Shown here one piece after another: positions 23,885 through 33,597 of a stretch of DNA of 64,000 nt. The notes beneath the pieces are model-generated. The model made no database searches. It had not been told where the DNA came from and saw only the letters and a list, made by a program, of their open reading frames with translations. Source of the DNA: Capra hircus (taxonomy: Eukaryota; Chordata; Mammalia; Artiodactyla; Bovidae). Position numbers and translations under genes: made by a program. Position 1 is the first letter of the stretch, and every line of letters begins with the position of its first letter. The stretch lies in the NCBI RefSeq assembly GCF_001704415.2, contig NC_030820.1:45366036-45430035 (forward strand). Direction: 5' to 3'.

Positions 23885-24285
23885 TCTATATTTCTGCGGC
23901 TGCTGCTGTTTAGTCTCTTCAGTCATGTCTGACTCTGTGCGACCCCATAGACAGCAGCCCACCAGGCCCCTCTGTCCCTGGGATTCTCCAGGCAAGAATA
24001 CTGGAGTGGGTTGCCATTTCCTTCTCCAATGCATGCATGCATGCTAAGTCGCTTCAGTCGTGTCCAATTCTGTGCAACCCCATAGACAGCAGCCACCAGG
24101 CCCCTCTGTCCCTGGGATTCTCCAGGCAAGAATACTGGAGTGGGTTCCCAATGCATGCATGCATGCTAAGTCGCTTCAGTCGTGTCCAATTCTGTGCAAC
24201 CCCATAGACAGCAGCCACCAGGCCCCTCTGTCCCTGGGATTCTCCAGGCAAGAATACTGGAGTGAGTTGCCATTTCTATATTTCT
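23885..24285 (-). mobile_element. BovA2-type SINE expanded to three units
   Basis: The element starts with a CTG-rich end, the reverse complement of the (CAG)n tail, and contains three Bov-A units instead of the usual two. An 11-bp duplication, tctatatttct, flanks it at 23885-23895 and 24275-24285, so the whole block is bounded by one insertion event. The second and third units are the 122-bp tandem repeat listed next. Confidence 0.93.
24026..24269 (-). repeat. 122-bp tandem duplication inside SINE
   Basis: 24026-24147 and 24148-24269 agree at all but two of 122 positions, both near the unit ends (gagtgggttc against gagtgagttg). Each copy starts with ccaatgcatgcatgcatgc. Confidence 0.95.
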
Positions 24286-24370
24286 AGGTAGCAAATTTAA
24301 GAGCTCCTATAAATGACAGACAAGAAATATACATGTTCCTTCCAATGAATTTTTACAAATGTGAGACTTT

Positions 24371-24670
24371 GGTCCTCCGTTTGTGCTGCTGCTGCTGCTA
24401 AGTAGCCTCAGTTGTGTCTGACTCTGTGTGACCCCATAGACAGCAGCCCACCAGGCTCCCCGTCCCTGGGATTCTCCAGGCAAGAACAATGGAGTGGGTT
24501 GCCATTTCCTTCTCCAATGCATGAAAGTGAAAAGTGAAAGTGAAGTCGCTCAGTCGTGTCTGACTCTTAGTGACCCCATGGACTATAGCCTACCAGGCTC
24601 CTCTGCCCATGGGATTTTCCAGGCAAGAGTACTAGAGTGGGGTGCCATTGCCTTCTCTGGTCCTCCATTT
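24371..24670 (-). mobile_element. BovA2 SINE, antisense, with TSD
   Basis: A normal two-unit BovA2 with the linker gaaagtgaaaagtgaaagtg and a gctgctgctgctg end. It is flanked by ggtcctccgttt (24371-24382) and ggtcctccattt (24659-24670), a 12-bp duplication with one difference. Confidence 0.95.
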
Positions 24671-25794
24671 ACCTTTTCTTTATTCTAGTGCTGAAGAAAG
24701 AGAAGTAAGGTTTATACAATAAATGAGGATCTTCATCCATGAGATTTCTTACAAAAATGAGTAAGGAGAAGCAGTAACAGACCTTTCAAAATACATCAGA
24801 ACAAACATATTATTTTCTAACACTGAGTAACAATTTCTAATTTCTTGGCAGCTAAAAGTAACAGGTATTTATTGTCTCAAAGTTCCCATGATCGGGTCTC
24901 AGGGAATTGCAACAGAGACATCAGATACTCTGCAGTCTCACCTGCTACTTGAGCTTTTCTCCCTGGTGTTTGGGGTTGTTGGCAGAAGTTAGCTCCTTGC
25001 AGCTGTGGAGACGGAGACCCTGAGTTTTGCTGGCTGTCACTGGGAGGGGCTGTGATATCATGCTCTTTGCTATAGGCCATGTGACCACAGGTCCCACCTG
25101 TGCTCACAGGGAATAGACTCCATGAAGCCACCAAGGCATCCCCTCAGCAGGGAAAGGGAGCCCTGAGGATTGGGAAAAACATGTAATGCAACCAGAGGTG
25201 AGTTCCTGAAAACAGCTAGGGAAGCATTATACAGGCAGAAAATGATACTTTACCAATTATGCCCAAAGAAAACTCATTTGCAAGTACAGATGGATGATAA
25301 CTGTACTGTTTTTCTTTTGTGTCTTTATTTCCAGTACAGCCCTAACACTTCAGTGTATTGTTTAGAATAATGAGAGGATTTATAAATGTATACATTCATT
25401 TACAAGCTTCAAACACAGAAAGAGTAGTTGTATCATGGATAAAAAATTATTTGGGTGTGCAGAGCATCTTTTGCTTTAATATCAATGAAAATGTTAAACT
25501 GTTTGGTTGATTCTTCAATAGCAAAACATTTGGGGACTTGGGGATGGATTCTGGAAGGCAGATAGGTCAGTTCAGACTCAGAAACATCCAAGCTGACCAG
25601 GAGTGAAGCTGTCCCTCTACCCCAGCAGACTAGGGAAAGAGCTGCTATCCATCTCTGTTTCCAAAGAGCTTGCTCAGAAGACTCCATGGTTCAAGAGACA
25701 GACACTGAGGAAGAGAGTCTGATGCTGGGAGCTGTCCCAGGTGCTGAAGCCACAGCAGGACACAGAGCCAGGGATGCACCCCCCTCTCCCCCGA
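24671..25794. other. Unassigned intergenic DNA
   Basis: No gene or repeat was recognised. Frames of 60-85 codons carry no known domain. Confidence 0.5.
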
Positions 25795-26148
25795 CAAACT
25801 AGACAGTGTGTTAGAAAGCAGAGACATTACTTTGCCAACACAGGTCCATCTCATCAAAACTATGACTTCCCCAGTAGTCGTGTATGGATTTTGAGAGTTG
25901 GATGGTAAAGAAAGCTGAGCGCCAAAAGAATTGATGCTTTTGAACTGTGGTGTTGGAGAAGACTCTTGAGAGTCCCTTGCACTGCAAGGAGATCTATCCA
26001 GTCCATCCTAAAGGAAATCAACCCTGAATATTCATTGGAAGGGCGGATACTGAAGTTGAAACTCCAATACTTTGGCCACCTGATGCAAAGAACTGACTCA
26101 ATGGAAAAGACCCTGATTGAAGGGTTTTTTTTTTCTTTTGCTTTTTGC

Positions 26149-26186
<38 letters not shown>

Positions 26187-26374
26187 GGAAAGGAAAGATT
26201 GAAGGCAGGAGGAAAACGGAACGAGAGAGGATGGAGATGGTTGAATGGCATCACCGACTCGATGGATATAAGTTTGAGTAAGCTCCAGGAGTTGGCGATG
26301 GACAGGGAAGCCTGGCGTGCTGCAGTCCATGGGGTCACAAAGAGCTGGACATGTCTGAGCAACTGAGCTGAACT
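25795..26374 (+). mobile_element. BovB LINE 3' fragment with internal T-rich insert
   Basis: It starts near caaactagacagtgtgttagaaagcag and ends in gcaactgagctgaact, diverged from other copies here. The C-terminal frame is disrupted and split by an inserted T-rich/(GTT)n segment at 26124-26196. Long runs of Asn, Gln or Leu in frames across this spot are readings of the trinucleotide repeat, not protein features. Confidence 0.92.
26124..26196 (-). repeat. T-rich and (GTT)n insert in BovB
   Basis: About 73 bp begin with a T10 run and contain about 13 GTT units (roughly 26148-26187). gattgaagg occurs just before (26115-26123) and just after (26197-26205), as a target-site duplication would. On the minus strand it reads as (AAC)n then A-rich, like a SINE or LINE tail without a body. 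Confidence 0.75.
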
Positions 26375-26919
26375 CCCCCTTCAGGGAGCACTGCTGTGAG
26401 AAGAGGCCAATCAGGAAGCAGAGTGCACATGCAAAGTGCTGACAGGTGAGAGAGAGGGTGAGAGATGTATAAGGAAGGCTCCAACTCACAGACAGGACAG
26501 TGCAGAGGGCCTTCCTAGAAGGGGAAAGGAAGCCAGGCCCAGGCTGGGGCTTGTTCCAGGTGGATGTGTCAGGGATCCAGGGGCTGAAAGGTGAGGGCAG
26601 GGAGGATGGAGGGAACCACAGGAGAGATGCTACATGAATGAGGGGCTCAGACCTATTCAAGACATTCAGAGGTTACGGGGAAATGGAGATTGAGACAGAC
26701 AGACACCAGAGAGAGAAGAAGGGTGGACCCTCACCTGGCACTGGGAGGGGTGGAAGGAAGGTCCAGCCCCCAGAGGAGCCCTGGCCTTGAGCAGACCTGG
26801 CTTCAGCTCTTGAGAGCCCTGGGGAGGACTGAGATCCAAGATTTTGCTAACCTTTGACTCACAGTTCTGTAGGCCAAAGTTGCAGGATTGTATGAATATA
26901 CTTTAATTTCTTTTATTTG
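26375..26919. other. Unassigned intergenic DNA
   Basis: Purine-rich in parts (gagagagaggg near 26450). No gene or dispersed repeat recognised. Confidence 0.5.
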
Positions 26920-27171
26920 TATTATTTATTTTTTGGCTGAGCTGGGTCTTCATCGCTGCTTGTGGGCTTTTCTCTAGTTGTGCTGCACAGGCTTCTCACT
27001 GTGCTGGCTTCTCCTGCTGTAGAGCACGGGCTCTAGGCACATGGGCTCCGTAGTTGTGGTGCACAGGCTTAGTCGCTCCACGGCATGTGGGATTTTCCTG
27101 GACCAGGGATCCAACCAGTGTCTGCTGCACTGCAAGGCAGATTATTAACCACTGGACCACCAGGGAAGCCA
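26920..27171 (-). mobile_element. CHR SINE, antisense, nearly full length
   Basis: The + strand reads ttttggctgagctgggtcttc, then ctagttgtgctgcacaggc, gcatgtgggattttcctgg, accagggatccaaccagtg and ends accactggaccaccagggaagcc. This is the reverse complement of a tRNA-like head with A and B boxes. It provides a local reference for the unit expanded at 58.9-60.9 kb. Confidence 0.92.
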
Positions 27172-27439
27172 CTGGATCATAGGAATTGAGGAAGAATGTA
27201 AACTGGGTTCAGGAAAGAAGTTGATGAGGGCACAGGAGGAGGCAGGGCCTCGGGTTTCCAGGACCCTAAGTGATGGTATGTCACTGACAGCTGATTATGA
27301 CTGTTGTAGGTCACATTTCTCTGGTGTAGTCATTGCACAACTCCCTAGCTTATTTATATCCCTTCCCCCTATGAACCAAACCTATCCTCTTCTTTTAGTC
27401 TCAACTTCTGCAAAGAAAATTTCCCCTATTTCTATCCAA

Positions 27440-27612
27440 AAGTGATCACTCTCTCATATTTTCACAGCACTGTCTTGTATTTTAACTCAATCACATTCTT
27501 CCTGTTCTAGTTTCTGTCCGTGGGTGCATTGTATCTCTTCCAAGCTCACTGACATCTCCATAAAGCTTGCCACGGTGCCTTTCCAATAGAAAGCACTTAC
27601 TGAATTAATTAA
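27440..27612 (-). mobile_element. L2 3' end relic, antisense
   Basis: caagctcactgacatctccataaagc followed by cggtgcctttccaatagaaagcacttactgaattaat follows the L2 antisense pattern of aagctccatgagggc, gtgcctggcacatag and cactcaataaa. It is diverged. Confidence 0.5.
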
Positions 27613-30316
27613 ACATTGATATGAAAACCTGTCACATATTTAAATAGGATAATATAGTTAGCATTCAGTTACTATGTAAATGCAACTTGAATTTAGGTTG
27701 TCCTCTGCCATAGGGATTGCCTGGCTCCCCCATTTCTCAGCCAGGGGAAACTCAAAGCCCCCCTACCCCAAGTCCTTACTTCTTCATGTTCTCCAAGATT
27801 CCCCAGCATTTCCAGACTTGTGTTGTGTGGTCCTCAGAGCTGATCTGAAGAAAGCATTTGGAGGAAAGTGCAGGCAGCCATGGGGATCCGAGAGTGGTCA
27901 CAATTCCTACAAGGAACCAAGTTCATACTGGCAACTCTGCTTTCTCTGCTTGCCTGCCCTCAGGCAAAGCCCATCACATGTAGTTTCCCTGTTTTCACTC
28001 ATGGTCCAGCTGCCCTCCTCTCCTGCCCTCTTCTTCCTTCTTTCTGCAGAGCACTAAGTACATTCAAGCTGGCTTGTCATGCCAAGAGGATTTCTTTTTC
28101 CTGCCATTTTGGGGCACCCCAATGCCCAGGGTCTTTCCTGGGGATAGAAAATATTTTTCCAAGGTATGATTTTTCCCCTAAAATGAATTCTGATGCCTAA
28201 TGTAGAACCACTCCACAAATAGTGTGAGAGATGGAAAATGTCAGAGTCACAAACAGTTTTATGTATTTGGTTTAAAGGTGTGATGTCATTCTTAGTATTT
28301 CTGTGGTATCTACACTGAGCAAAATAAAGAGAAATGAGAAACTCATTCTTTCAGATTTTCTGCACTCAAAATTCCAAACAATTAACTTGCATACTTGCAT
28401 GATTTTGTACTGATTTGGTAGAATGTGTGAGTTGCTCAGGTATTACATGGAGGCAATCTGAGACATTCATCTTCATTCTCTTATTCCCCCAGGTACCATT
28501 TCCTAATAAATATATGCACTCTATAAAATCGATGTCATAAATATAGACAGCTGACTCATAATGCTAACTAACAGGATTTCAATCTTTTCTCCAAAGAATG
28601 TGCAAAGCAATTCAGCTCCAACCCAAGTGGGAAAAAAATATCTGAAACTTGTATTTTTAGCAGGCATCTTCGTTATGTAAGATGCTGAGAAAAAATGTAA
28701 ACCCATACCTGGCATAGGAAAACCATTCAGAGGACATGCTCTGCCCTTTCGCCCAAGTGTGGTTATACTCACACCTCCCAGAAAGGGAGTCATGATCAGT
28801 AGATCATTTTAGTCATGATCAGTCGATTACCAAACACTAATTAGGAACCTGTTCTATACAGAGCCCTGTGCTTAATGCCTTGGAACAAATAATGGGACAT
28901 AAGCCTTGGTGTCACACAAAATTACATAATATTGTTGGAGCCCTACAGTTGGCATAAGCATCGCAGTGGACTGTGAGATTATGAACAACTTGAAGCATAT
29001 CACATTATAGAAGCTCAGAGAGATCAATAGTGAGTCTATAAGCACTGAGAAGGTAGAGGATGTGCATGTGTGTACATGTGTGGTCTGTGCAGATGTGAGG
29101 GCCGAAAGGCTTTGAGAAAGAAACAATAATGCAAGGGTCATACATCAGCCGATCCAGGAAGTCATGAAATAGCCATGATAAAGGGCAGTGAGCTTGCAGG
29201 GAATTTTGCTCTGATTTCTAGTAGAAGAGTGATGTGGAGTCAGCTGTTTTCATTGGTGATGATACTTATGGCAAGGATTGTAGCCCTCCCTACAGAGCTC
29301 AGTGACTTGTTTGGCCTCTGCATCAGTGGGGTGAATGCAGCAGAATGAAAACAGGGCTGTTTAATCCTGTCTTGATAAATTATCCGTCAGAGTCGTGTTT
29401 TTCCCCATCATCTTCCAAGCCCCACAATTAAAACCTTCCTTATCTCTGTTCTTCTTTTTGAAGCCCAGTCTTTTCAGTGACCCCTGTTCCATAATTCTGG
29501 AGAGAAATAATGGCATATTTATATCAGTGGGAGCCATAGAAATGTTTCTATTCTATACATGTTGGTAAAGACAAAAGTTTAAATGTATTTATAAAAATTT
29601 AAAGGATTAGGACTTTTAAGATTATGATATGAAAAACAATAGCATTCTATTAATCAGTAGCAGTTATCAAGGTGGTATAAGAAAGCAACAAAAATGTATA
29701 ATAAAGAGAAATATAATATATTGTGGCTAGATTAATATGAATAATTTCCATTTTAACAAAGGTAAGTGGGTAAATAACATCAGATTAATGTAAAAAGCAT
29801 CTTTCAGTCACACAGTCATTCAAGATAAACATATTTTCACATGACACAGAAATGCTGAGAAAAATAGAATAGCCCATTACAAAGAAAAATAAAAAGTGGG
29901 TCAGAATATTGATAACTAGATTACAAAGAGATATGTAACATGAAGAAGGGGTGAGCTCTGTCAAGGATAAGAAGCTATGAGCAAAAGGAAAGGGGAGAGA
30001 AAAGAAGCAATTTATTGGTAAATCTGATTGGGAAACAAAGGACTACTGATTAGCAAACTTTGAATTCAATAAATATGTGTGTGTGCACTGTAAGCAAGAA
30101 TGGAACCAAGCATGAACAATCACTAAAATAATTTCTTCTTACATTTCTATATGTGATTATGTTATATAGATTCCCAATTTTTCTCTCTCAAAGCAGAAAA
30201 TTTCACTTCATAGCAAGACACACTAAAATAATTATATTCATCATCAGCAAAATGGAATTCAAGTCATCTATCTTCACTGGAAACCCTTATAGTATGATGG
30301 GGAAAAGTGGATATAT
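27613..30316. other. Mostly unassigned intergenic DNA
   Basis: No gene was recognised. The 125- and 110-codon frames at 27680-28200 overlap each other in different frames and show no domain. A weak L2-like patch lies at 28838-28990. The rest is AT-rich. Confidence 0.5.
28838..28990 (+). mobile_element. Possible L2-like relic
   Basis: cagagccctgtgcttaatgccttgg resembles the L2/MIR phrase gccaggcactgtgctaagcactgg. It is the only supporting segment. Confidence 0.3.
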
Positions 30317-30387
30317 TCATTTTTATTGAAGTATAGTTAATTTATAATGTGTTAGTTTCTGGGGTACACCAAAGTGATTCATATAGA

Positions 30388-30638
30388 TATGCATATATAT
30401 GTGTTCGTGCGTGCTAAGTCACTTCAGTCATGTCTAATTCTTTGTGACCCCATGGACCATAGCCCTCCAGGCACCTCTGTCCATGGGATTCTCCAGGTAG
30501 GAATATGGAGTGGGTTGCCATGCCCTCCTCCAGGGGACCTTCCTGACCCAGAAATTGAACCTGCATCTCTTACGTCTCCTGTATCGGCAGGTAGGTTCAT
30601 TACCACTGCCACCTGGGAAGCCCCGTATGCATATATAT
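30388..30638 (-). mobile_element. Bov-tA SINE, antisense, with TSD
   Basis: The body is 30401-30625 and ends with acctgggaagcccc, the reverse complement of the tRNA-Glu-derived head. The 13-bp tatgcatatatat occurs at 30388-30400 and 30626-30638. The AT-rich setting weakens it a little as a target-site duplication. Confidence 0.9.
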
Positions 30639-30651
30639 ATGTATATGTACA

Positions 30652-30868
30652 TTTGCTAAGCTGCTTCAGTCATATCTGACTCTTTGTGACCCCATAGACT
30701 GTAGCCCACCAGGCTCCTCCATGCATGGGATTCTCCAGGCCACAATACTGGAGTGGGTTGCCATGCCTTCCCTCAGGGGATCTTCCCGACTCAGGGATTA
30801 AAGCCAAGTCTCTTATGCTGCTGCATTGGCAGGAGGGTTCTTTACCACTAGCACCACCTGGGAAGCCC
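30652..30868 (-). mobile_element. Bov-tA SINE, antisense
   Basis: A second Bov-tA in the same orientation, from tttgctaagctgcttcagtc to caccacctgggaagccc, only about 27 bp from the first. The flanks are TATA repeats, so the target-site duplication cannot be fixed. Confidence 0.92.
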
Positions 30869-31150
30869 GTGTATATATACATATAAAAGTATGTATATAT
30901 ATATACACTTTTTCAGATTCTTTTCCACTGTAATTTATTCCAAGATGCTGAATATAGTCCCTTATCTATTTTGTATATAGTAGTGTGTATCTACTAATCC
31001 CAAACTCCTAATTTATCCTTCCCACACTTGCCCCTTTGGTAACCATGAGTTTGTTCTCTATGTCTGTGAATCTGTTTCTGGTGTGTGTTTTTTTTCATTT
31101 GTAGTTTATTTTAAATATGTAGCATATGTGAAATCATGATATTTGCTTAT

Positions 31151-31896
31151 CTGCAAAGGAGTGGGATACAACTGCTTACTCATAAATAGTAAGCATCCCA
31201 CTTCTGACTCCAAATGCTATACTAATCTAAGTCTTTTCATTTTATTTAAAGTAGATATAAACTTTTGTATGTTCAGTTTGATGCTGTAGGATTCTAGGTC
31301 ACTTCATAATTAGGAAAAGCCAAGATTAAGAATGGTTTCCAGAATATTTCTTCCATTCTTCCTGAATGAAAGGATTAATTTTCATAAAAGAACTTCATTA
31401 AAAGATGTCCTGCTCCTGCTCAGTTTAACCCAGTAAGAGGGTCTCACTGCTTGTCTCCTGCTTGCCTGTATGCGGCCCCCGTGCATTGCTTCTCTCCCAC
31501 TCTTTGTTCCTGCGCAGTCTCTCCCTCTTTCATTCCCTCTGTCCCCATGTCCTTCTTCAGGTCTGACTCCATATTCCTATAACTTTCCAAGGAGGATGTT
31601 CTGCACACCAGCCTGGGTTCTATTGCTGCTTCACCAGAGTGCTTAGTACTATACCATATTTTCATTTTAAAAAATGAGCACAAATAGTAGAGAGTGACTT
31701 GGGACTATGAGACATGCCTTGGGATAAATAACACCGGTTTTGGTGTTTTATAACCAACCAAGTCACTTCCAAAAGATTGTTCAGAATATTTGAAAAAGCC
31801 AGGCCTGCGAAGGTCTCTGAAAAAATCAACACGGTGGAATAGCTAGTTACCAAGATCCAGGACTAATCAACCCAGAATCCACTATTTGATATTTGA
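31151..31896. other. Unassigned intergenic DNA
   Basis: No repeat or gene was recognised. The 79-codon minus frame (31444-31683) has no known motif. Confidence 0.5.
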
Positions 31897-31909
31897 TCCT
31901 AATTATATC

Positions 31910-32121
31910 GGGACTTCCCTGGTAGCTTAGAGGGTAAAGCATCTGCCTGCAATGCAGGAGACCCAGGTTCAATCCCTGGGTCGGGAAGATCCCCTAGAGA
32001 AGGAAATGGCAACCCACTCCAGTATTCTTGCCTGGAAAATCCCATGGACAGAGGAGCCTGGTAGGCCATAGACCATGGGACCGCAAAGAGTCGGACACGA
32101 CTGAGTGACTTCATTTCACTT
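31910..32121 (+). mobile_element. Bov-tA SINE, first of a tandem pair
   Basis: Full-length Bov-tA: tRNA-Glu-derived head (gggacttccctggtagctta, B box ggttcaatccctgg), Bov-A body and a tail gactgagtgacttcatttcact. tcctaattatatc precedes it at 31897-31909. Confidence 0.95.
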
Positions 32122-32126
32122 CATAT

Positions 32127-32333
32127 CGGGGCTTCCGTGGTGGCTCAGAGGTTAAAGTGTCTGTTTGCAATGTGGGAGACCCAGGTTCGATTCCTGGGTC
32201 GGGAAGATCCCCTGGAAAAGGAAATGGCAATCCACTCGAGTATTCTTGCCTGGAGAATCCTATGGAGGGAGGAACCTGGTAGGCTCTAGTCCACGGGGTC
32301 ACAAAGAGTCAGACACGACTGAGCTACTTCATT
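32127..32333 (+). mobile_element. Bov-tA SINE, second of a tandem pair
   Basis: A second full-length copy follows after only tatcg-like bases, in the same orientation. tcctaattatatc recurs at 32334-32346, after this copy and not cleanly between the two, so one duplication bounds the pair. Confidence 0.95.
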
Positions 32334-32481
32334 TCCTAATTATATCTAAGTATTAATAAAATGTGAACATGAGGAGATTTTGATGGAAAAAGTCAATCTA
32401 ATTATAATCGAAGTTGGACTTTTTAATGACTCATCAGTCAGAGGGCTGAGGAAGCCACTTTGCACCCTGAGTTTATATTCA

Positions 32482-32901
32482 CAGTCATGTATGGATGTGA
32501 GAGTTGGACTATGAAGAAAGCTGAGTGCCAAAGAATTGATGCTTTTGAACTGTGGTGTTGGAGAAGACTCTTGAGAGTCCCTTGGACTGCAAGGAGATCC
32601 AACCAGTCCATTCTAAGGAGATCAGTCCTGGGTGTTCTTTGGAAGGAATGATGGTAAAACTCTGGCCACCTCATGCGAAGAGTTGACTCATTGGAAAAGA
32701 CTCTGATACTGGGAGGGATTGGGGGCAAGAGGAAAAGGGGATGACAGAGGATGAGATGGCTGGATGGCATCACTGATTCAATGGATATGAGTTTGAGTAA
32801 ACTCCGGGAGTTAGTGATGGACAGGGAGGCCTGGTGTGCTGCAATTCATGGGGTTGCAAAGAGTCGGACACGAATGAGCGACTGAACTGAACGGAACTGA
32901 A
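32482..32901 (+). mobile_element. BovB LINE 3' fragment
   Basis: It starts at cagtcatgtatggatgtgag and ends in actgaactgaacggaactgaa. About 14 bp of the usual sequence are missing near 32658 (aaaactctggcc), which breaks the C-terminal frame. No target-site duplication was found. Confidence 0.95.
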
Positions 32902-33399
32902 TATGTGAAACTTCTATTTGAAAAATCTTCAAAGAAAAACATCAGGCTGTCTTACTCTGTTTTTATTTCTGAGAAGACAAATCAACTTATTAGAAACATC
33001 ATATTGCCTTTTCCTGACATACTGAAAAAGCCATCAGCTAATTCTCCAATTATTATACTTTTTGGGTTTTATGCTAACATCTGCCAACCAGACCGTCAAC
33101 GTCTAGTAAGTCAACCTCCGAGAGCCTTGTCAGAGAGAACAGATGCTGCGTGGCATCACCATGCTCTGCAGTTTGGAACAAACAGTCAGCTAGGCAGTGC
33201 GTGTTCACCCATTTTTAGATTGCACGGTGAAAAAGTGAAACAGAAATGTGGGAAACAGGAAGACCCAACATCTTGCAGAACAAGCCCTCCCCAGGGTCAC
33301 TGATTCTCAAAGTAAAATCTGTGTTATGAACAGCTGAGTCTGTCCTGACAAAAAGAAAAGAAAATATTTAACAAAATTATGAGTGAGCAAATTGGAAGA
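32902..33399. other. Unassigned DNA with a 132-codon frame
   Basis: The plus-strand frame 32905-33303 lies outside recognised repeats. It has no domain, no signal peptide and no membrane segment that I can see, and its start lies right at the BovB tail. I treat it as chance. Confidence 0.5.
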
Positions 33400-33597
33400 A
33401 ATAATAGAAACTGTTACCTGGGGATACAGGGTTGGGGAGACAAGAAATTTTGGAGAGTGGTGTATTTGTGCATTATCTTGATCTCAGTAATAGTTTCTTG
33501 GTTGTATGCATTTGTCAAAACTCATCAAAATTCTGTGTATTAAAATATGTAGATAAATGCATGTCAATTATACTCAAATAAAGTTCTAAAAAAAAGT
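33400..33597 (+). mobile_element. L1M-type LINE 3' end
   Basis: atcttgatctcagtaatagtttc, gcatttgtcaaaactcatcaaa, and tgtcaattatactcaaataaag followed by an A run match the classic 3' end of an old L1 subfamily in sense orientation. Confidence 0.75.

Larger units (their letters stand above)
30317..31150 (-). mobile_element. L1 3' UTR end, antisense, interrupted by two SINEs
   Basis: atttttattgaagtatagttaatttataatg, tgttagtttctggggtacacc, then after the SINEs ttctttccactg-like text, gaatatagtcccttatctat and tgagtttgttctctatgtctgtg match the 3' end of a cetartiodactyl L1 in reverse complement. Two Bov-tA SINEs have landed in its (AT)n stretch. Confidence 0.8.

Noticed and set aside
23885..24285. 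Direct repeats with constant unit size that could be taken for a CRISPR-like array
   Set aside because: The units are adjoining Bov-A SINE monomers without unique spacers, in a mammalian genome.
26018..26660. Frames with poly-Asn, poly-Gln or poly-Leu, up to 266 codons
   Set aside because: These are translations of the (GTT)n insert and antisense BovB; the longest just links several noncoding segments.
31910..32333. tRNA-like A and B boxes as tRNA genes
   Set aside because: They belong to the tRNA-Glu-derived heads of Bov-tA SINEs; no mature tRNA cloverleaf is preserved.
32905..33303. 132-codon plus frame just after a BovB
   Set aside because: No recognisable domain, and its start lies at the BovB tail. 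A frame of this length is expected by chance in 64 kb.
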